Shown one piece after another: positions 6,855 through 15,208 of a stretch of DNA of 32,245 bases. The first letter of the stretch is position 1. The number at the start of each line of letters is the position of its first letter. The DNA lies in NCBI GenBank assembly GCA_964498585.1, contig CAZCHH010000041.1, positions 1 through 32,245 on the forward strand, read 5' to 3'. The position numbers and the translations under genes were made by a program. This DNA is from JAAYJM01 sp964498585 (GTDB lineage Bacteria > Bacteroidota > Ignavibacteria > Kapaibacteriales > UBA2268). The notes under the pieces are model-generated. The model saw nothing but the letters and a program-made list of their open reading frames with translations, ran no database searches and was not told where the DNA came from.

Positions 6855-9131
6855 ATGATGAAATTTAATAATTATACCAGTTCAAAAGCAAATTTTACTT
6901 TTTTCCTCTTCCTTCTTCTTTTATGCTCAATTCCTTTATCTGCTCAAAAGCAGGGATTGGTGCAGGGAAAATGCTATGATGCCCAAACTAAGCAAGTGCT
7001 TAATGCTGTTACGATTAGAATATTAAACAGCGGTTTCGGAACTTTCACTAATAAGCAGGGTGAATTTAAAATTACCGGACTAAAAGATGGTGAATATACC
7101 TTGCTTGCCAGCATAGTCGGTTACGAATCGCAAAAGCAAACCTTTCAAATAACAAACCAAAATAGCAGCAGCATTGAATTTTATTTGAAAGAATCAACTT
7201 TAATCACAAGCGATGTTATTGTTTCGGCAAATAAGACGGTTCAGGCAGTTCAAGATGTCCCCATTTCCATTTCTGTGATTGATTCACGGCAGCTAAAAGA
7301 CAGAAGTATCAATAAAATTGACGATGCCCTGCAATACGTTCCGGGTATTGCTATGAATGACGACCAGGTTAGCATACGCGGTAGTTCTGGAGTTGCTATT
7401 GGGGTTGGCTCGCGCGTTGCATTGCTTGTTGATGGAATTCCAATACTTTCTGGCGACCAGGGCGATATGAAATTTGATGCTATTCCAGTATTTAATATTG
7501 ATAGAATTGAAATTGTGAAAGGGGCTGGCTCTGCTCTTTACGGCAGTAGTGCTTTGGGTGGCGTAATCAATATTATAACAAAGGAGCCGGAAGAAAATCT
7601 CGGCTTTTCGTTTCGTGCTTCAAGCGGAGTTTACACAAAACCAACTTACAAGCAGTGGGAATATCAGGACAATCTGCCAATGTATTCCACTGCCCAAGCC
7701 GGTTTGTCTTTTAAAAACAATGGTTTTGACGGGATTTTATCGCTCGGTTACCAAAACGACCAGAGCTATCGCCAGTTCGATGAATCTGTTAAATGGAATT
7801 TCTTTTCTAAAATCGGTTTCAAACTTTCAGATTGGACAAATCTTTCTTTCCTTACAAATTACGCAACTGACAACCGAAACGACTGGGTTTACTGGAATAG
7901 CTTAGATAGTGCAACGCGTCCCCCAACCGGCACAAATTTAAACGACAAACTGCGTTCAGACAAGTTTTTCCTATCGGGAAACTTGAAACACATTATTGAT
8001 AATTTTCAATTTATCGATATAAAAGCTGGCTGGTTCTTTACTTCTCTTGAGCCAAAACTTGCTGATATGAGCAATCCCCGGCAGACATCAGCAAATTCAT
8101 TTAATACTGAATTTCAATATAATTATAATAAATATGAAAAAATGAACTGGACATTTGGACTAAATTATACTTTAAATTTAGTGGAGTCAAAAATTTATGA
8201 AGATGCTCAGCAATACATTGTTGCTGCTTATACCCAGTTGGAATGTGTTAAAATCAAGGATTTGATTATTACTGCCGGCTGCAGATTTGATATTGAAAAA
8301 ACTTCTTTATTAGATGACATAAATTATTCACCTTCTGAACCCGGAGCTTTAAACACTGGAAATTTAGAATCAAATTTGCAGTTTTCTCCAAAACTCGGCA
8401 TTTCGTATAATGCTGCTGAAAATACAAAGTTGCGATTTTCCATTGGCAGTGGCTTCCGCTCCCCTACAATAGGCGAACGCTTTGCTACAATTCAATACAG
8501 CGGTTTTTCCGTTGTCCGCAATCTTAGCTTGAAGCCGGAAAGAAGTTTATCAATAGAGCTTGGCTGCAATCAGGAATTCAGTTTGTTTGAAATACCGGCG
8601 GTTGTTGATTTATCGCTTTTTCACAATGAATTTTACGATTTGATTGAGCCAACCTTCGTCAATAGTAGTTCTGCCAACATACAATTTCAAAACATTGTGA
8701 GAGCAAGAGTGCGAGGTGTAGAACTTGATTTTAAGGCAATGCTTCATGAAAATCTTGGCTTTGAAACCTCGCTTACTGCTCTTGACCCGATTAACAGGGA
8801 AAATAATGAAACACTAAAATACCGTTCTAATTGGACATGGTACACCCGTCTTTTCTATAAACTCGGCGATTTTGAGTTGCAAGCAGATTACCGCTACTTA
8901 AGTAAAGCAAAAAATATTGATGATTTGCTTGGTTCCTACGTAGAAGATTACGATGCCCGCGTTGATGTAAACGTAGTTGATTTGCACCTGATTTACAATT
9001 ACGATAATCCAGCATTTCCACTAACTTTTTCACTTAACTGTCAAAATCTTTTAAATTACTACTACACAAAGACACCCGGCAACCTTGCACCGACACGCTT
9101 TGTAGGTTTGCAGGTGGATAGTAGATTCTAA
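6855..9131 (+). CDS. TonB-dependent outer-membrane receptor
   Basis: This receptor imports a ligand (commonly a siderophore, haem, cobalamin or oligosaccharide) using TonB energy. From the chosen start, MMKFNNYTSSKANF leads into a hydrophobic signal peptide ending LSAQ. A carboxypeptidase-regulatory-like beta-sandwich follows (about residues 30-115; VQGKCYDAQTKQVLNAVTI). Next is the plug domain (about 125-240; VDGIPILSGD, RIEIVKGAGSALYGSSALGG) and then a 22-strand-type barrel ending in FVGLQVDSRF with the usual terminal Phe. The frame is open upstream to 6663, but that stretch is repeat-derived and precedes the signal peptide, so ATG 6855 (or 6858) is preferred, giving 758 residues. No transporter partners lie next to it, so the substrate is unknown. 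Confidence 0.92.
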   Translation: MMKFNNYTSSKANFTFFLFLLLLCSIPLSAQKQGLVQGKCYDAQTKQVLNAVTIRILNSGFGTFTNKQGEFKITGLKDGEYTLLASIVGYESQKQTFQITNQNSSSIEFYLKESTLITSDVIVSANKTVQAVQDVPISISVIDSRQLKDRSINKIDDALQYVPGIAMNDDQVSIRGSSGVAIGVGSRVALLVDGIPILSGDQGDMKFDAIPVFNIDRIEIVKGAGSALYGSSALGGVINIITKEPEENLGFSFRASSGVYTKPTYKQWEYQDNLPMYSTAQAGLSFKNNGFDGILSLGYQNDQSYRQFDESVKWNFFSKIGFKLSDWTNLSFLTNYATDNRNDWVYWNSLDSATRPPTGTNLNDKLRSDKFFLSGNLKHIIDNFQFIDIKAGWFFTSLEPKLADMSNPRQTSANSFNTEFQYNYNKYEKMNWTFGLNYTLNLVESKIYEDAQQYIVAAYTQLECVKIKDLIITAGCRFDIEKTSLLDDINYSPSEPGALNTGNLESNLQFSPKLGISYNAAENTKLRFSIGSGFRSPTIGERFATIQYSGFSVVRNLSLKPERSLSIELGCNQEFSLFEIPAVVDLSLFHNEFYDLIEPTFVNSSSANIQFQNIVRARVRGVELDFKAMLHENLGFETSLTALDPINRENNETLKYRSNWTWYTRLFYKLGDFELQADYRYLSKAKNIDDLLGSYVEDYDARVDVNVVDLHLIYNYDNPAFPLTFSLNCQNLLNYYYTKTPGNLAPTRFVGLQVDSRF

Positions 9132-9142
9132 GGGACTGGGGG

Positions 9143-9191
9143 CTGGGAATTGGGAATTGGGAATCGGGAGTTGGGAGTCGGGAATTAGGAG
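9143..9191. repeat. 7-bp tandem repeat (YTGGGAA-like)
   Basis: Seven diverged heptamers (CTGGGAA, TTGGGAA twice, TCGGGAG, TTGGGAG, TCGGGAA, TTAGGAG) start 12 bp after the TonB receptor stop codon. The array is strongly G-rich on this strand, unlike the surrounding AT-rich sequence. Confidence 0.85.
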
Positions 9192-9273
9192 ATTTTATTT
9201 GAATAAATTTGGAAAAATGTTGAGATATATGTAAATTAGGAATAAGAATTATTTTTATTTCAAGAATTAAATA

Positions 9274-9531
9274 ATGCAAAAGCAAATAAAATTCACAACT
9301 CATTCGTTAGATAGAATAAGTAAAAGAGGAACTTCAAAAGAAGAAATAATACAAGCTATTTTGAATGGTAAAAGAGAGCCAGCAAAAGACAATAAAATTA
9401 TATGTAGATTAAATTTTCCATATAATCAGATTTGGATTGATACAAATTACACTATAAAACAAGTAGCGCCAGTGTTTGTAGAAGAAGAAAATGAAATAAT
9501 TGTTATTACTGTTTACACATATTTTTTTTAA
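9274..9531 (+). CDS. DUF4258 family protein, putative toxin of a DUF4258/DUF2283 pair
   Basis: This 85-residue protein starts with TTHSLDRISKRGTSKEEIIQAI and ends with VFVEEENEIIVITVYTYFF. The HSxxRxxxRG helix and the C-terminal beta-strands match the DUF4258 family, which is related in fold to RelE-type proteins and often sits beside a DUF2283 gene. The next gene is a DUF2283 protein 8 nt downstream, with an AAGGA site overlapping this stop codon, so they are translationally linked. Toxicity is inferred from family and context only. Confidence 0.75.
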   Translation: MQKQIKFTTHSLDRISKRGTSKEEIIQAILNGKREPAKDNKIICRLNFPYNQIWIDTNYTIKQVAPVFVEEENEIIVITVYTYFF

Positions 9532-9539
9532 GGATTATT

Positions 9540-9758
9540 ATGAAAATAAGTTATGACCCTGAAGCAGATGCGATGTATATAGAATTAGTATCAGATATTA
9601 GACAAGTTAAGACTCTTCAACTCTCTGATAATATAGCTTTAGATTTTGGTGTAGGAGAGGTGCTTGTTGGTATTGAAATTTTAGATGCAAAAAATGTTTT
9701 AGCCAATGGGAATTTACCTGAAGTTTTAATAGAAAATTTAGAATGTAAAGTAGCTTAA
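9540..9758 (+). CDS. DUF2283 family protein, putative antitoxin partner
   Basis: This 72-residue protein begins KISYDPEADAMYIEL, the standard opening of DUF2283, and contains the DFGVGEVLVGIEILDA core. It follows the DUF4258 gene closely with AAGGA just upstream, so the two form a small operon. DUF2283 proteins are commonly paired with small toxin-like genes; the pairing here is observed, and the antitoxin role is inferred. Confidence 0.78.
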   Translation: MKISYDPEADAMYIELVSDIRQVKTLQLSDNIALDFGVGEVLVGIEILDAKNVLANGNLPEVLIENLECKVA

Positions 9759-9873
9759 TTTTTTACATATAGAAATATTATAAAAATGTTAATTAACCAC
9801 TTACGCTGATTTTTCTAATAATATTTTATTAATGTTTTTATCAATTTTAAATTGCATAAATTTAAAACTCAAA

Positions 9874-10083
9874 ATGAACAAATACGAAATTAGAATATAT
9901 TGGAGTGAATTAGATAACTCATTTATTACTGAAGTGCCAGAGTTTCCCGGTTGCATTGCAGATGGCAAAACATATTTTGAAGCACTGAAAAACGCTGAAG
10001 TAATAATTTCAGAATGGCTCGAAACCGCTAAAGAATTAGGAAGAGAAATTCCAGAACCAGCTGGAAAATATGAATACGTATAA
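9874..10083 (+). CDS. orphan HicB-family protein
   Basis: From the internal ATG the product is 69 residues: MNKYEIRIYWSELDNSFITE, then VPEFPGCIADGKTYFEALKN and EWLETAKELGREIPEP. This is the partial RNase-H-like HicB fold in the short form lacking a DNA-binding C-terminus. The longer reading from 9832 adds a hydrophobic leader absent from the family, so 9874 is preferred. No HicA lies immediately on either side, unlike the pair at 10442-10812. It may be a solitary antitoxin or the remnant of a pair. Confidence 0.78.
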   Translation: MNKYEIRIYWSELDNSFITEVPEFPGCIADGKTYFEALKNAEVIISEWLETAKELGREIPEPAGKYEYV

Positions 10084-10114
10084 TTATTATTTTTAGAATT
10101 AACAGAATTATAAC

Positions 10115-10372
10115 TTGGAAACAGCAACAATAAATAATACAATAAATGAATTCTATGGAATTTTACCACATTTATTCCGTATGCCGTTAAAAAAGTTCTG
10201 GTTAGATTATGATACTGAAGCAGATGTGCTATATATCAATTATCAAAAACCACAGCAGGCAACAGATTCAGAAATGCTCGAAAATGGTGTTCTTGTTAGA
10301 TATAGAGATAATGAAGTTGTTGGATTAACTATTTTAGATGCATCAAAAAGAAATAGTGAACTTATATTATAA
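10115..10372 (+). CDS. DUF2283 family protein (second copy)
   Basis: This 85-residue product has the core FWLDYDTEADVLYINYQKPQ, then ATDSEMLENGVLVRYRDNEV and VGLTILDASKR, the most typical DUF2283 pattern. The start is uncertain. TTG at 10115 adds INEFYGILPHLFRM, which resembles leaders I recall in relatives; the alternative is ATG at 10181. It has no DUF4258 partner beside it and follows the orphan HicB gene after 31 nt. Confidence 0.72.
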   Translation: METATINNTINEFYGILPHLFRMPLKKFWLDYDTEADVLYINYQKPQQATDSEMLENGVLVRYRDNEVVGLTILDASKRNSELIL

Positions 10373-10441
10373 TTTTGTTATATTTCAACTATATAAAAAT
10401 ATACCCAAATATAAAATATGTCTGCAATTCAAGGAGAAATA

Positions 10442-10636
10442 ATGAATAAATTAAACTTTAAAATTGAAAAAGACGGCGATGAGTTTCACGCTTATGTGCC
10501 AGAACTACCAGGTTGTCACACACACGGAAAAACAATAAAAGAAGCCATCGAAAATCTAAAAGATGCAATGCAATTATATATTGATTGTATAATTGAAGAA
10601 CAATTGTCTGAACAAATTTTAGATATCGCAGTATGA
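10442..10636 (+). CDS. hicB: HicB antitoxin
   Basis: This 64-residue HicB-fold protein (KIEKDGDEFHAYVPELPGCH, THGKTIKEAIENLKDAM) should bind and neutralise HicA. The start is fixed by AAGGAG at 10431-10436, five bases before ATG 10442; the upstream ATG at 10418 would place that site inside the gene. Its stop TGA overlaps the hicA start as ATGA (10633-10636), giving coupled translation in the antitoxin-first order. Confidence 0.85.
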   Translation: MNKLNFKIEKDGDEFHAYVPELPGCHTHGKTIKEAIENLKDAMQLYIDCIIEEQLSEQILDIAV

Positions 10637-10812
10637 GACCACGTGAACTAATAATGTTATTAAAAGCAAATGGATTTATATTTATTAGGCAAAGTGGCAG
10701 CCATGCTATATATAAAAACAAAGCTGGTAAAATGGTTGTAGTTCCAATACATAGTAAAGATATTCCTATTGGCACTTTAAATGGTATTCTTAAAGATGCT
10801 GATTTAAAATAA
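10633..10812 (+). CDS. hicA: HicA toxin (mRNA interferase)
   Basis: This 59-residue protein reads MRPRELIMLLKANGFIFIRQ, then SGSHAIYKNKAGKMVVVPIH and SKDIPIGTLNGILKDADLK. It has the double-stranded-RNA-binding-like fold of HicA with the catalytic His in SGSHAIY (H24). The closing DIPIGTLNGILKDA is the family signature. HicA cleaves mRNA when released from HicB. The gene overlaps hicB by four bases. It is easily missed because it is under 60 codons. Confidence 0.88.
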   Translation: MRPRELIMLLKANGFIFIRQSGSHAIYKNKAGKMVVVPIHSKDIPIGTLNGILKDADLK

Positions 10813-10850
10813 TCAACTATTTTTAAAAAAGGAATTCAAAAAATTCCATT

Positions 10851-10936
10851 TTGACTGCCATACATAGAATGAGAAATCTCACAATGATTTGCAACCACTA
10901 GATTTGAGATTCTTCGCTGTCGCTTCGTAATGTCAT
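10851..10936. repeat. degenerate palindromic module B
   Basis: TTGACTGCCATACATAGAAT...AATCTCACAATGATTTGC...TTGAGATTCTTCGCTGTCGC...TAATGTCATT resembles module B with several mismatches in the outer arms. It lies between hicA and pruA. Confidence 0.65.
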
Positions 10937-11075
10937 TAAAAACCGAAGTATTAATAACAAATAGGTATATATTCTTTTCATTTTTTTAATCGGAGAATTT
11001 TTCGTAAATTAAAGTTTTTGTGAATAAACACTTTAAAATACATAAATTCAATTTTTAATAATTAGAAGGTGTAAG

Positions 11076-12623
11076 ATGATAGAATTCTCAAATGAAGTTT
11101 ATTTAGACTTCTCGGATAGCAAAATATTCGACAAACAAAAACAAGCATTAGTGGATGTTCGCTCTCGTTTTGGCAAAGAGTATCCAAATATAATTGGCGG
11201 GAAAGAAGTATTTACACAGAAGAAAACAACATCAATCAACCCAGCCAATACTGAAGAAGTAGTAGGAATTTTTCAAAAAGCTGGCAAAGATGAAGCTGAA
11301 GCAGCTATGCAGGCAGCAGCAAAAGCTTTCGAAAGTTGGAAAAAAGTTCCTGCTGCTGAAAGAGCAGACTACCTTTTCAAAGCAGCTGAAGAAGTAAGAA
11401 GAAGAAGATTGGAAATAAATGCCTGGATGATTTCTGAAGTTGGAAAAAATTACCTTGAAGCAGATGCCGATACTTGCGAAGCTATCGACTTCTTAGAGTT
11501 TTATGGCAGAGAAATGTTACGTTATTCTGAGAAACAGCCGTTAGTGCAATATCCCGGTGAAGAAAATGAGTATTTCTATATTCCATTGGGAATTGGATTA
11601 GTTATTCCACCCTGGAACTTCCCATTTGCAATTTTAGTTGGAATGACTTCCGCTGCTATCGTTGCTGGAAATACAGTTGTTTTAAAACCATCTTCAGATG
11701 CTCCAATGATGGGCTGGCTTTTCACTGATATTATGAAAAGCGTAGGTTTACCTGAAGGAGTATTAAATTACTGCATAGCAAGCGGCGCCGAAGCTGGTGA
11801 TTATCTCGTTGAGCATCCAAAAACACGTTTCATTTCTTTTACTGGCTCAATGGAAGTTGGTTTAAGAATCAATCAAAAAGCTGCTGTTAAATCTGAAGGT
11901 CAAATTTGGATTAAGAGAGTTATTGCTGAAATGGGTGGAAAAGATGCTATCTTAGTTGATTCTGAAGCCGATATTGACGCTGCTGCTCAAGCCACTGTGA
12001 TTTCTGCTTTCGGTTTCCAGGGCCAAAAATGCTCCGCCTGTTCAAGAGTTATTGTTGATAAAAAAGTTTATGACGAATTCGTTACAAAACTTATTAACAA
12101 AGCAAAGGAATTAAAAGTTGGCAATCCATCAGATAACGTCTATATGGGACCCGTTATAAATGCTAAATCTGAGCAAAATGTTTTGAATTACATTGAAATT
12201 GGTAAAAAAGACGGAAAATTACTCTTTGGTGGTAATAAAGTTAAAGGTTTAAATGGTTATTATATTGAACCGACTATTATCGGCAACATTAAACCTAATG
12301 ACAGATTAGCTCAGGAAGAAGTTTTCGGACCTCTGCTTGCTGTTATTAAAGCTGAAAATTTTGAAGATGGTTTAAATATTGTGAATGGAACAATTTTTGG
12401 TTTAACTGGTGCAATTTTCTCAAAGAATGAAGAAAAACTTAAAAGAGCCAGAAACGAATTCCACGCCGGCAATCTTTATATAAACCGCAAATGCACTGGT
12501 GCTTTGGTCGGAGTTCAGCCGTTCGGTGGATTTAATATGAGCGGCACTGATTCAAAAGCCGGTAGCAGAGACTATTTATTACTCTTTATGCAAGGTAAAT
12601 CAGTTTGTAAAAAAATTATTTAA
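11076..12623 (+). CDS. pruA: L-glutamate gamma-semialdehyde dehydrogenase (1-pyrroline-5-carboxylate dehydrogenase)
   Basis: This is a 515-residue NAD(P)-dependent aldehyde dehydrogenase oxidising glutamate semialdehyde to glutamate, the last step of proline catabolism. Visible motifs are PPWNFP (178-183), KPSSDAP, FTGSMEVG, catalytic E285 in AEMGGKD and nucleophile C319 in GQKCSACSR. The long N-terminal region (NEVYLDFSD...PNIIGGKEV) and the C-terminal NIYINRK-like LYINRKCTGALVGVQPFGG fit the stand-alone PruA/RocA class. No proline dehydrogenase is adjacent. GAAGGTG precedes the ATG. Transcription ends at the hairpin at 12634-12673. Confidence 0.9.
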   Translation: MIEFSNEVYLDFSDSKIFDKQKQALVDVRSRFGKEYPNIIGGKEVFTQKKTTSINPANTEEVVGIFQKAGKDEAEAAMQAAAKAFESWKKVPAAERADYLFKAAEEVRRRRLEINAWMISEVGKNYLEADADTCEAIDFLEFYGREMLRYSEKQPLVQYPGEENEYFYIPLGIGLVIPPWNFPFAILVGMTSAAIVAGNTVVLKPSSDAPMMGWLFTDIMKSVGLPEGVLNYCIASGAEAGDYLVEHPKTRFISFTGSMEVGLRINQKAAVKSEGQIWIKRVIAEMGGKDAILVDSEADIDAAAQATVISAFGFQGQKCSACSRVIVDKKVYDEFVTKLINKAKELKVGNPSDNVYMGPVINAKSEQNVLNYIEIGKKDGKLLFGGNKVKGLNGYYIEPTIIGNIKPNDRLAQEEVFGPLLAVIKAENFEDGLNIVNGTIFGLTGAIFSKNEEKLKRARNEFHAGNLYINRKCTGALVGVQPFGGFNMSGTDSKAGSRDYLLLFMQGKSVCKKII

Positions 12624-12633
12624 ATAAAATTTA

Positions 12634-12673
12634 TTAAAAAAGCCATTTTACTAATAATAAAATGGCTTTTTAA
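12634..12673. terminator. bidirectional rho-independent terminator between pruA and the FKBP gene
   Basis: TTAAAAAAGCCATTTTA (12634-12650) pairs with TAAAATGGCTTTTTAA (12658-12673) around a 7-nt loop, with T-runs on both strands. It lies between convergent genes ending at 12623 and 12692, so it can serve both. Confidence 0.9.
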
Positions 12674-12691
12674 TTTAATTGAAATATCAAA

Positions 12692-13420
12692 TTACTTGTT
12701 TGCCGGAGGAGCGTCTTTAACTTCCAATAATTCTACTTCAAAAATTAGAGTAGAACCAGGTTCAATTGCCGGAGGAGCTCCACGGTCACCATATCCTAAA
12801 TCTGAAGGAATATAAAACATATATCTTGAACCTCCAGACATTAGTTGCAAGCCCTCAGTCCAACCTTTAATAACTCCGGTAACTGGAAATTCAATTGGCT
12901 CTCCCCTTTCAACTGAACTGTCAAAAACCTGTCCGTTTATAAGCTTACCGGTATAATGAACTTTTACAATATTTTCAGTAGTTGGTTTTTTGCCTGTTCC
13001 TTCTTTGATGACTTTATATTGTAAACCACTTGGAGTTACTTTTACACCGTCTGCTTTTTTATTATTATCTAAGAATTTTTGTCCATCAGCTTTATTCTTA
13101 TCAGCTGTTTCCTTTGCTTTATTTTGTTGTAATTGCATTTGTTCCTGTTGAAAGTTTTGTAAATTAGTTTGCATTTCCTGGTCGCTTAATATTTGATTTT
13201 GTTTGTATAAACCATTTCTAACTCCTTCAAATAAAATATCTTTATTGAAATCCAAAGAATCTTTCAAGATGTTATTATAGACATACTGCCCGAGGTTCAA
13301 ACCTAAACTGTATGCTATTGAATCATTATGAGTTTTGAGTTGAATCGGCTTCTGAGAATAAGCATCTGCAGAAGAAAAAATAACTGCAAATACTAAAAAT
13401 ATAATTATTTTGTTAAGCAT
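12692..13420 (-). CDS. secreted FKBP-type peptidyl-prolyl cis-trans isomerase
   Basis: This 242-residue protein has a signal peptide (cleavage near SSADA/YS, residue 20). A helical FKBP N-terminal dimerisation segment rich in Gln and Lys follows (about 30-125), then an FKBP domain (about 133-234). IVKVHYTGKLINGQVFDSS, GVIKGWTEGLQLM, YIPSDLGYG and STLIFEVELLEV are the active-site and core motifs. The layout matches FkpA/Mip periplasmic chaperones. It lies downstream of murB with 26 nt between, likely in the same transcript. Confidence 0.92.
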   Translation of the reverse strand: MLNKIIIFLVFAVIFSSADAYSQKPIQLKTHNDSIAYSLGLNLGQYVYNNILKDSLDFNKDILFEGVRNGLYKQNQILSDQEMQTNLQNFQQEQMQLQQNKAKETADKNKADGQKFLDNNKKADGVKVTPSGLQYKVIKEGTGKKPTTENIVKVHYTGKLINGQVFDSSVERGEPIEFPVTGVIKGWTEGLQLMSGGSRYMFYIPSDLGYGDRGAPPAIEPGSTLIFEVELLEVKDAPPANK

Positions 13421-13446
13421 AAATACTCCTATATAAAAAAATATTT

Positions 13447-14460
13447 CTAAATTAATATTACTTCTTCTACTAAATTAATACTAAATTTTTGAAAAACCTG
13501 AACTTTTATTTCATTAGCAAGATTTATTATATCAATCGGTTTTGCGGTACCATAATTCACTATAATTAAGGAATGATTATTCCAAATTCCAGCACCATTT
13601 TTGATTTTTCCTTTAAAATTGCAGCTTTCTATTAACCAAGCAGCAGGAATTTTTATATTTTCTTTCATTTCATAATATGGAATTTCCGGAAAACATATCT
13701 TTAATTTTGCAAAATGCTCATTACTAATTACTGGATTTTTAAAATATGAACCAACATTACCAAAAGCAGATACTTCTGGCAATTTATTTCTTCTGATTTT
13801 TGAAACACACTCGTAAATATAGTGCGGGTCTGGATTTTTTATTCCGTCTTTTTCTATCTCTTTTTTAATGTCCTTATATTCAATCTTTACATTCGGTATT
13901 TTCGACAATTTGTAAACTACAGAAGTAACAATAAATCTATTATTTAATTCTTTTTTAAAAATTGAATTTCTATAAGAAAAATCACAATCTTTAGCTAATA
14001 ATTCCATATATTTATTGCTTTCAGTATTATAACCTTTGACTGAATGTAAAAAATCTTTTTGCTCAATGCCATAAGCACCAATATTTTGAATAGGAGCTGC
14101 CCCTATTTTGCCCGGAATAAGTGCAAGGTTTTCTAATCCATAATGTCCGTTTTTTAAGGTCATACGGACAAATTCATCCCAAAATTCTCCTGCACCTGCT
14201 TCTATCAATACATAATCATCAGATTCATCTAAAATCTTTATTCCTCTATTAGACATATTGATAATAAGTCCATCGTAATCCTGTGTGAAAAGGACATTAG
14301 AGCCGGCACCAAGAATGAAGTGTTTGTTCTCTCTAAATATTTTGCTTTCCACTAAGCTTTGAATCTCTCGAACATCAGTTATTTCAATGAAATACTTAGT
14401 TTTCACATCAAGAGCAAATGTATTGAGTTTCTTTAAAGAAATATTTTCAAAAAATTCCAT
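13447..14460 (-). CDS. murB: UDP-N-acetylenolpyruvoylglucosamine reductase
   Basis: MurB reduces UDP-GlcNAc-enolpyruvate to UDP-MurNAc with NADPH and FAD in peptidoglycan synthesis. At 337 residues it has the type I length. FAD-binding LGAGSNVLF and GLENLALIPGKIGAAPIQNI are present. So are SYRNSIFK (catalytic-site Tyr and Arg), GNVGSYFKNP with the proton-donating Ser, and a C-terminal LVEEV with the catalytic Glu. The gene begins a leftward operon with the FKBP gene and is divergent from the response regulator across about 750 bp. Confidence 0.95.
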   Translation of the reverse strand: MEFFENISLKKLNTFALDVKTKYFIEITDVREIQSLVESKIFRENKHFILGAGSNVLFTQDYDGLIINMSNRGIKILDESDDYVLIEAGAGEFWDEFVRMTLKNGHYGLENLALIPGKIGAAPIQNIGAYGIEQKDFLHSVKGYNTESNKYMELLAKDCDFSYRNSIFKKELNNRFIVTSVVYKLSKIPNVKIEYKDIKKEIEKDGIKNPDPHYIYECVSKIRRNKLPEVSAFGNVGSYFKNPVISNEHFAKLKICFPEIPYYEMKENIKIPAAWLIESCNFKGKIKNGAGIWNNHSLIIVNYGTAKPIDIINLANEIKVQVFQKFSINLVEEVILI

Positions 14461-15208
14461 AAATTTTTTTTATTAACTGTTTCTTTTTTCAGGAAAAATA
14501 CTTTTTCATCTTTAATTTAATTAATCAGATATTTAAAATTTATTTTTTTGAGAATGATTAAATGCAATTTAAAAATTCAATACCATGAAGATTATACATT
14601 CAATTTCCATTCTAAAAAAATTCTCTACATTTCAAATATTTATAATTTTTTTTTAAATATACAAAATCTAATATACGAAATAATTTATAATAATAAATCA
14701 GTAAAACTACGTAAATTTAAAAATTAGAATTTGGATTGTTGTGTAGATGTATTTTGCAAAATAAAGAATTTCTGACATTTCCCAATACTATACTTTATAA
14801 ATAGTATAGTTCAGAAATAAAAAGATAACCACGTAACTCCAAAATAAATTTGAGAGTTATTCTAATAATTAGAGTAACACCAAAATTATTTTGGTGATAT
14901 AAAGTGAAATCATTCTTATTGATGCAAATCTCTTAACTCTTTTATTTTTGTTAAGGGGCAAAGAGCTCTGGAATAATCAAAAATACATAATATAAATTTA
15001 TGAAAAATGCAGGTTAAATTGTGTATTCAATAACCATTATTTTTTTCGATTTATTATACAAAAAAAATAAATTTTATTTTTCAGAGCAAATGCTTATCAT
15101 TAAAGAAATAACGTTGTTATTCAAGTAACGATAAATTGATTATTAAAAGATTTATTTGTTTTTGACAATTTAAAATCATAGTTTTGAATTTATTTTTGGA
15201 GCAAAAAG
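14461..15208. other. long non-coding region with clustered hairpins (candidate structured RNA at 14768-14969)
   Basis: No convincing ORF or dispersed module occurs here. At 14768-14818 ATTTCTGA...ACTATACT loop AGTATAGT-TCAGAAAT forms a two-part stem. GTTATTCTAATAATTAGAGTAAC sits at 14856-14878. CACCAAAA-TTA-TTTTGGTG (14878-14896) is a perfect hairpin. CTTAAC/GTTAAG (14932-14955) and AGAGCTCT (14962-14969) follow. The density of inverted repeats suggests a structured transcript or a regulatory site cluster. Confidence 0.4.
15155..15186 (+). promoter_or_regulatory. probable Bacteroidota-type promoter for the response regulator-coaBC operon
   Basis: TTTG at 15155-15158 is followed after 20 bp by TAGTTTTG (15179-15186), matching the -33 TTTG and -7 TAnnTTTG consensus known for Bacteroidota primary sigma factor. 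Transcription would start near 15192, leaving a short leader that contains GGAG (15198-15201), seven bases before the ATG. Confidence 0.45.

Noticed and set aside
15162..15167. TTGACA as a sigma-70 -35 box for the response regulator
   Set aside because: At 17 bp spacing the -10 position reads TGAATT, a poor match; the TTTG-N20-TAGTTTTG pair fits better.
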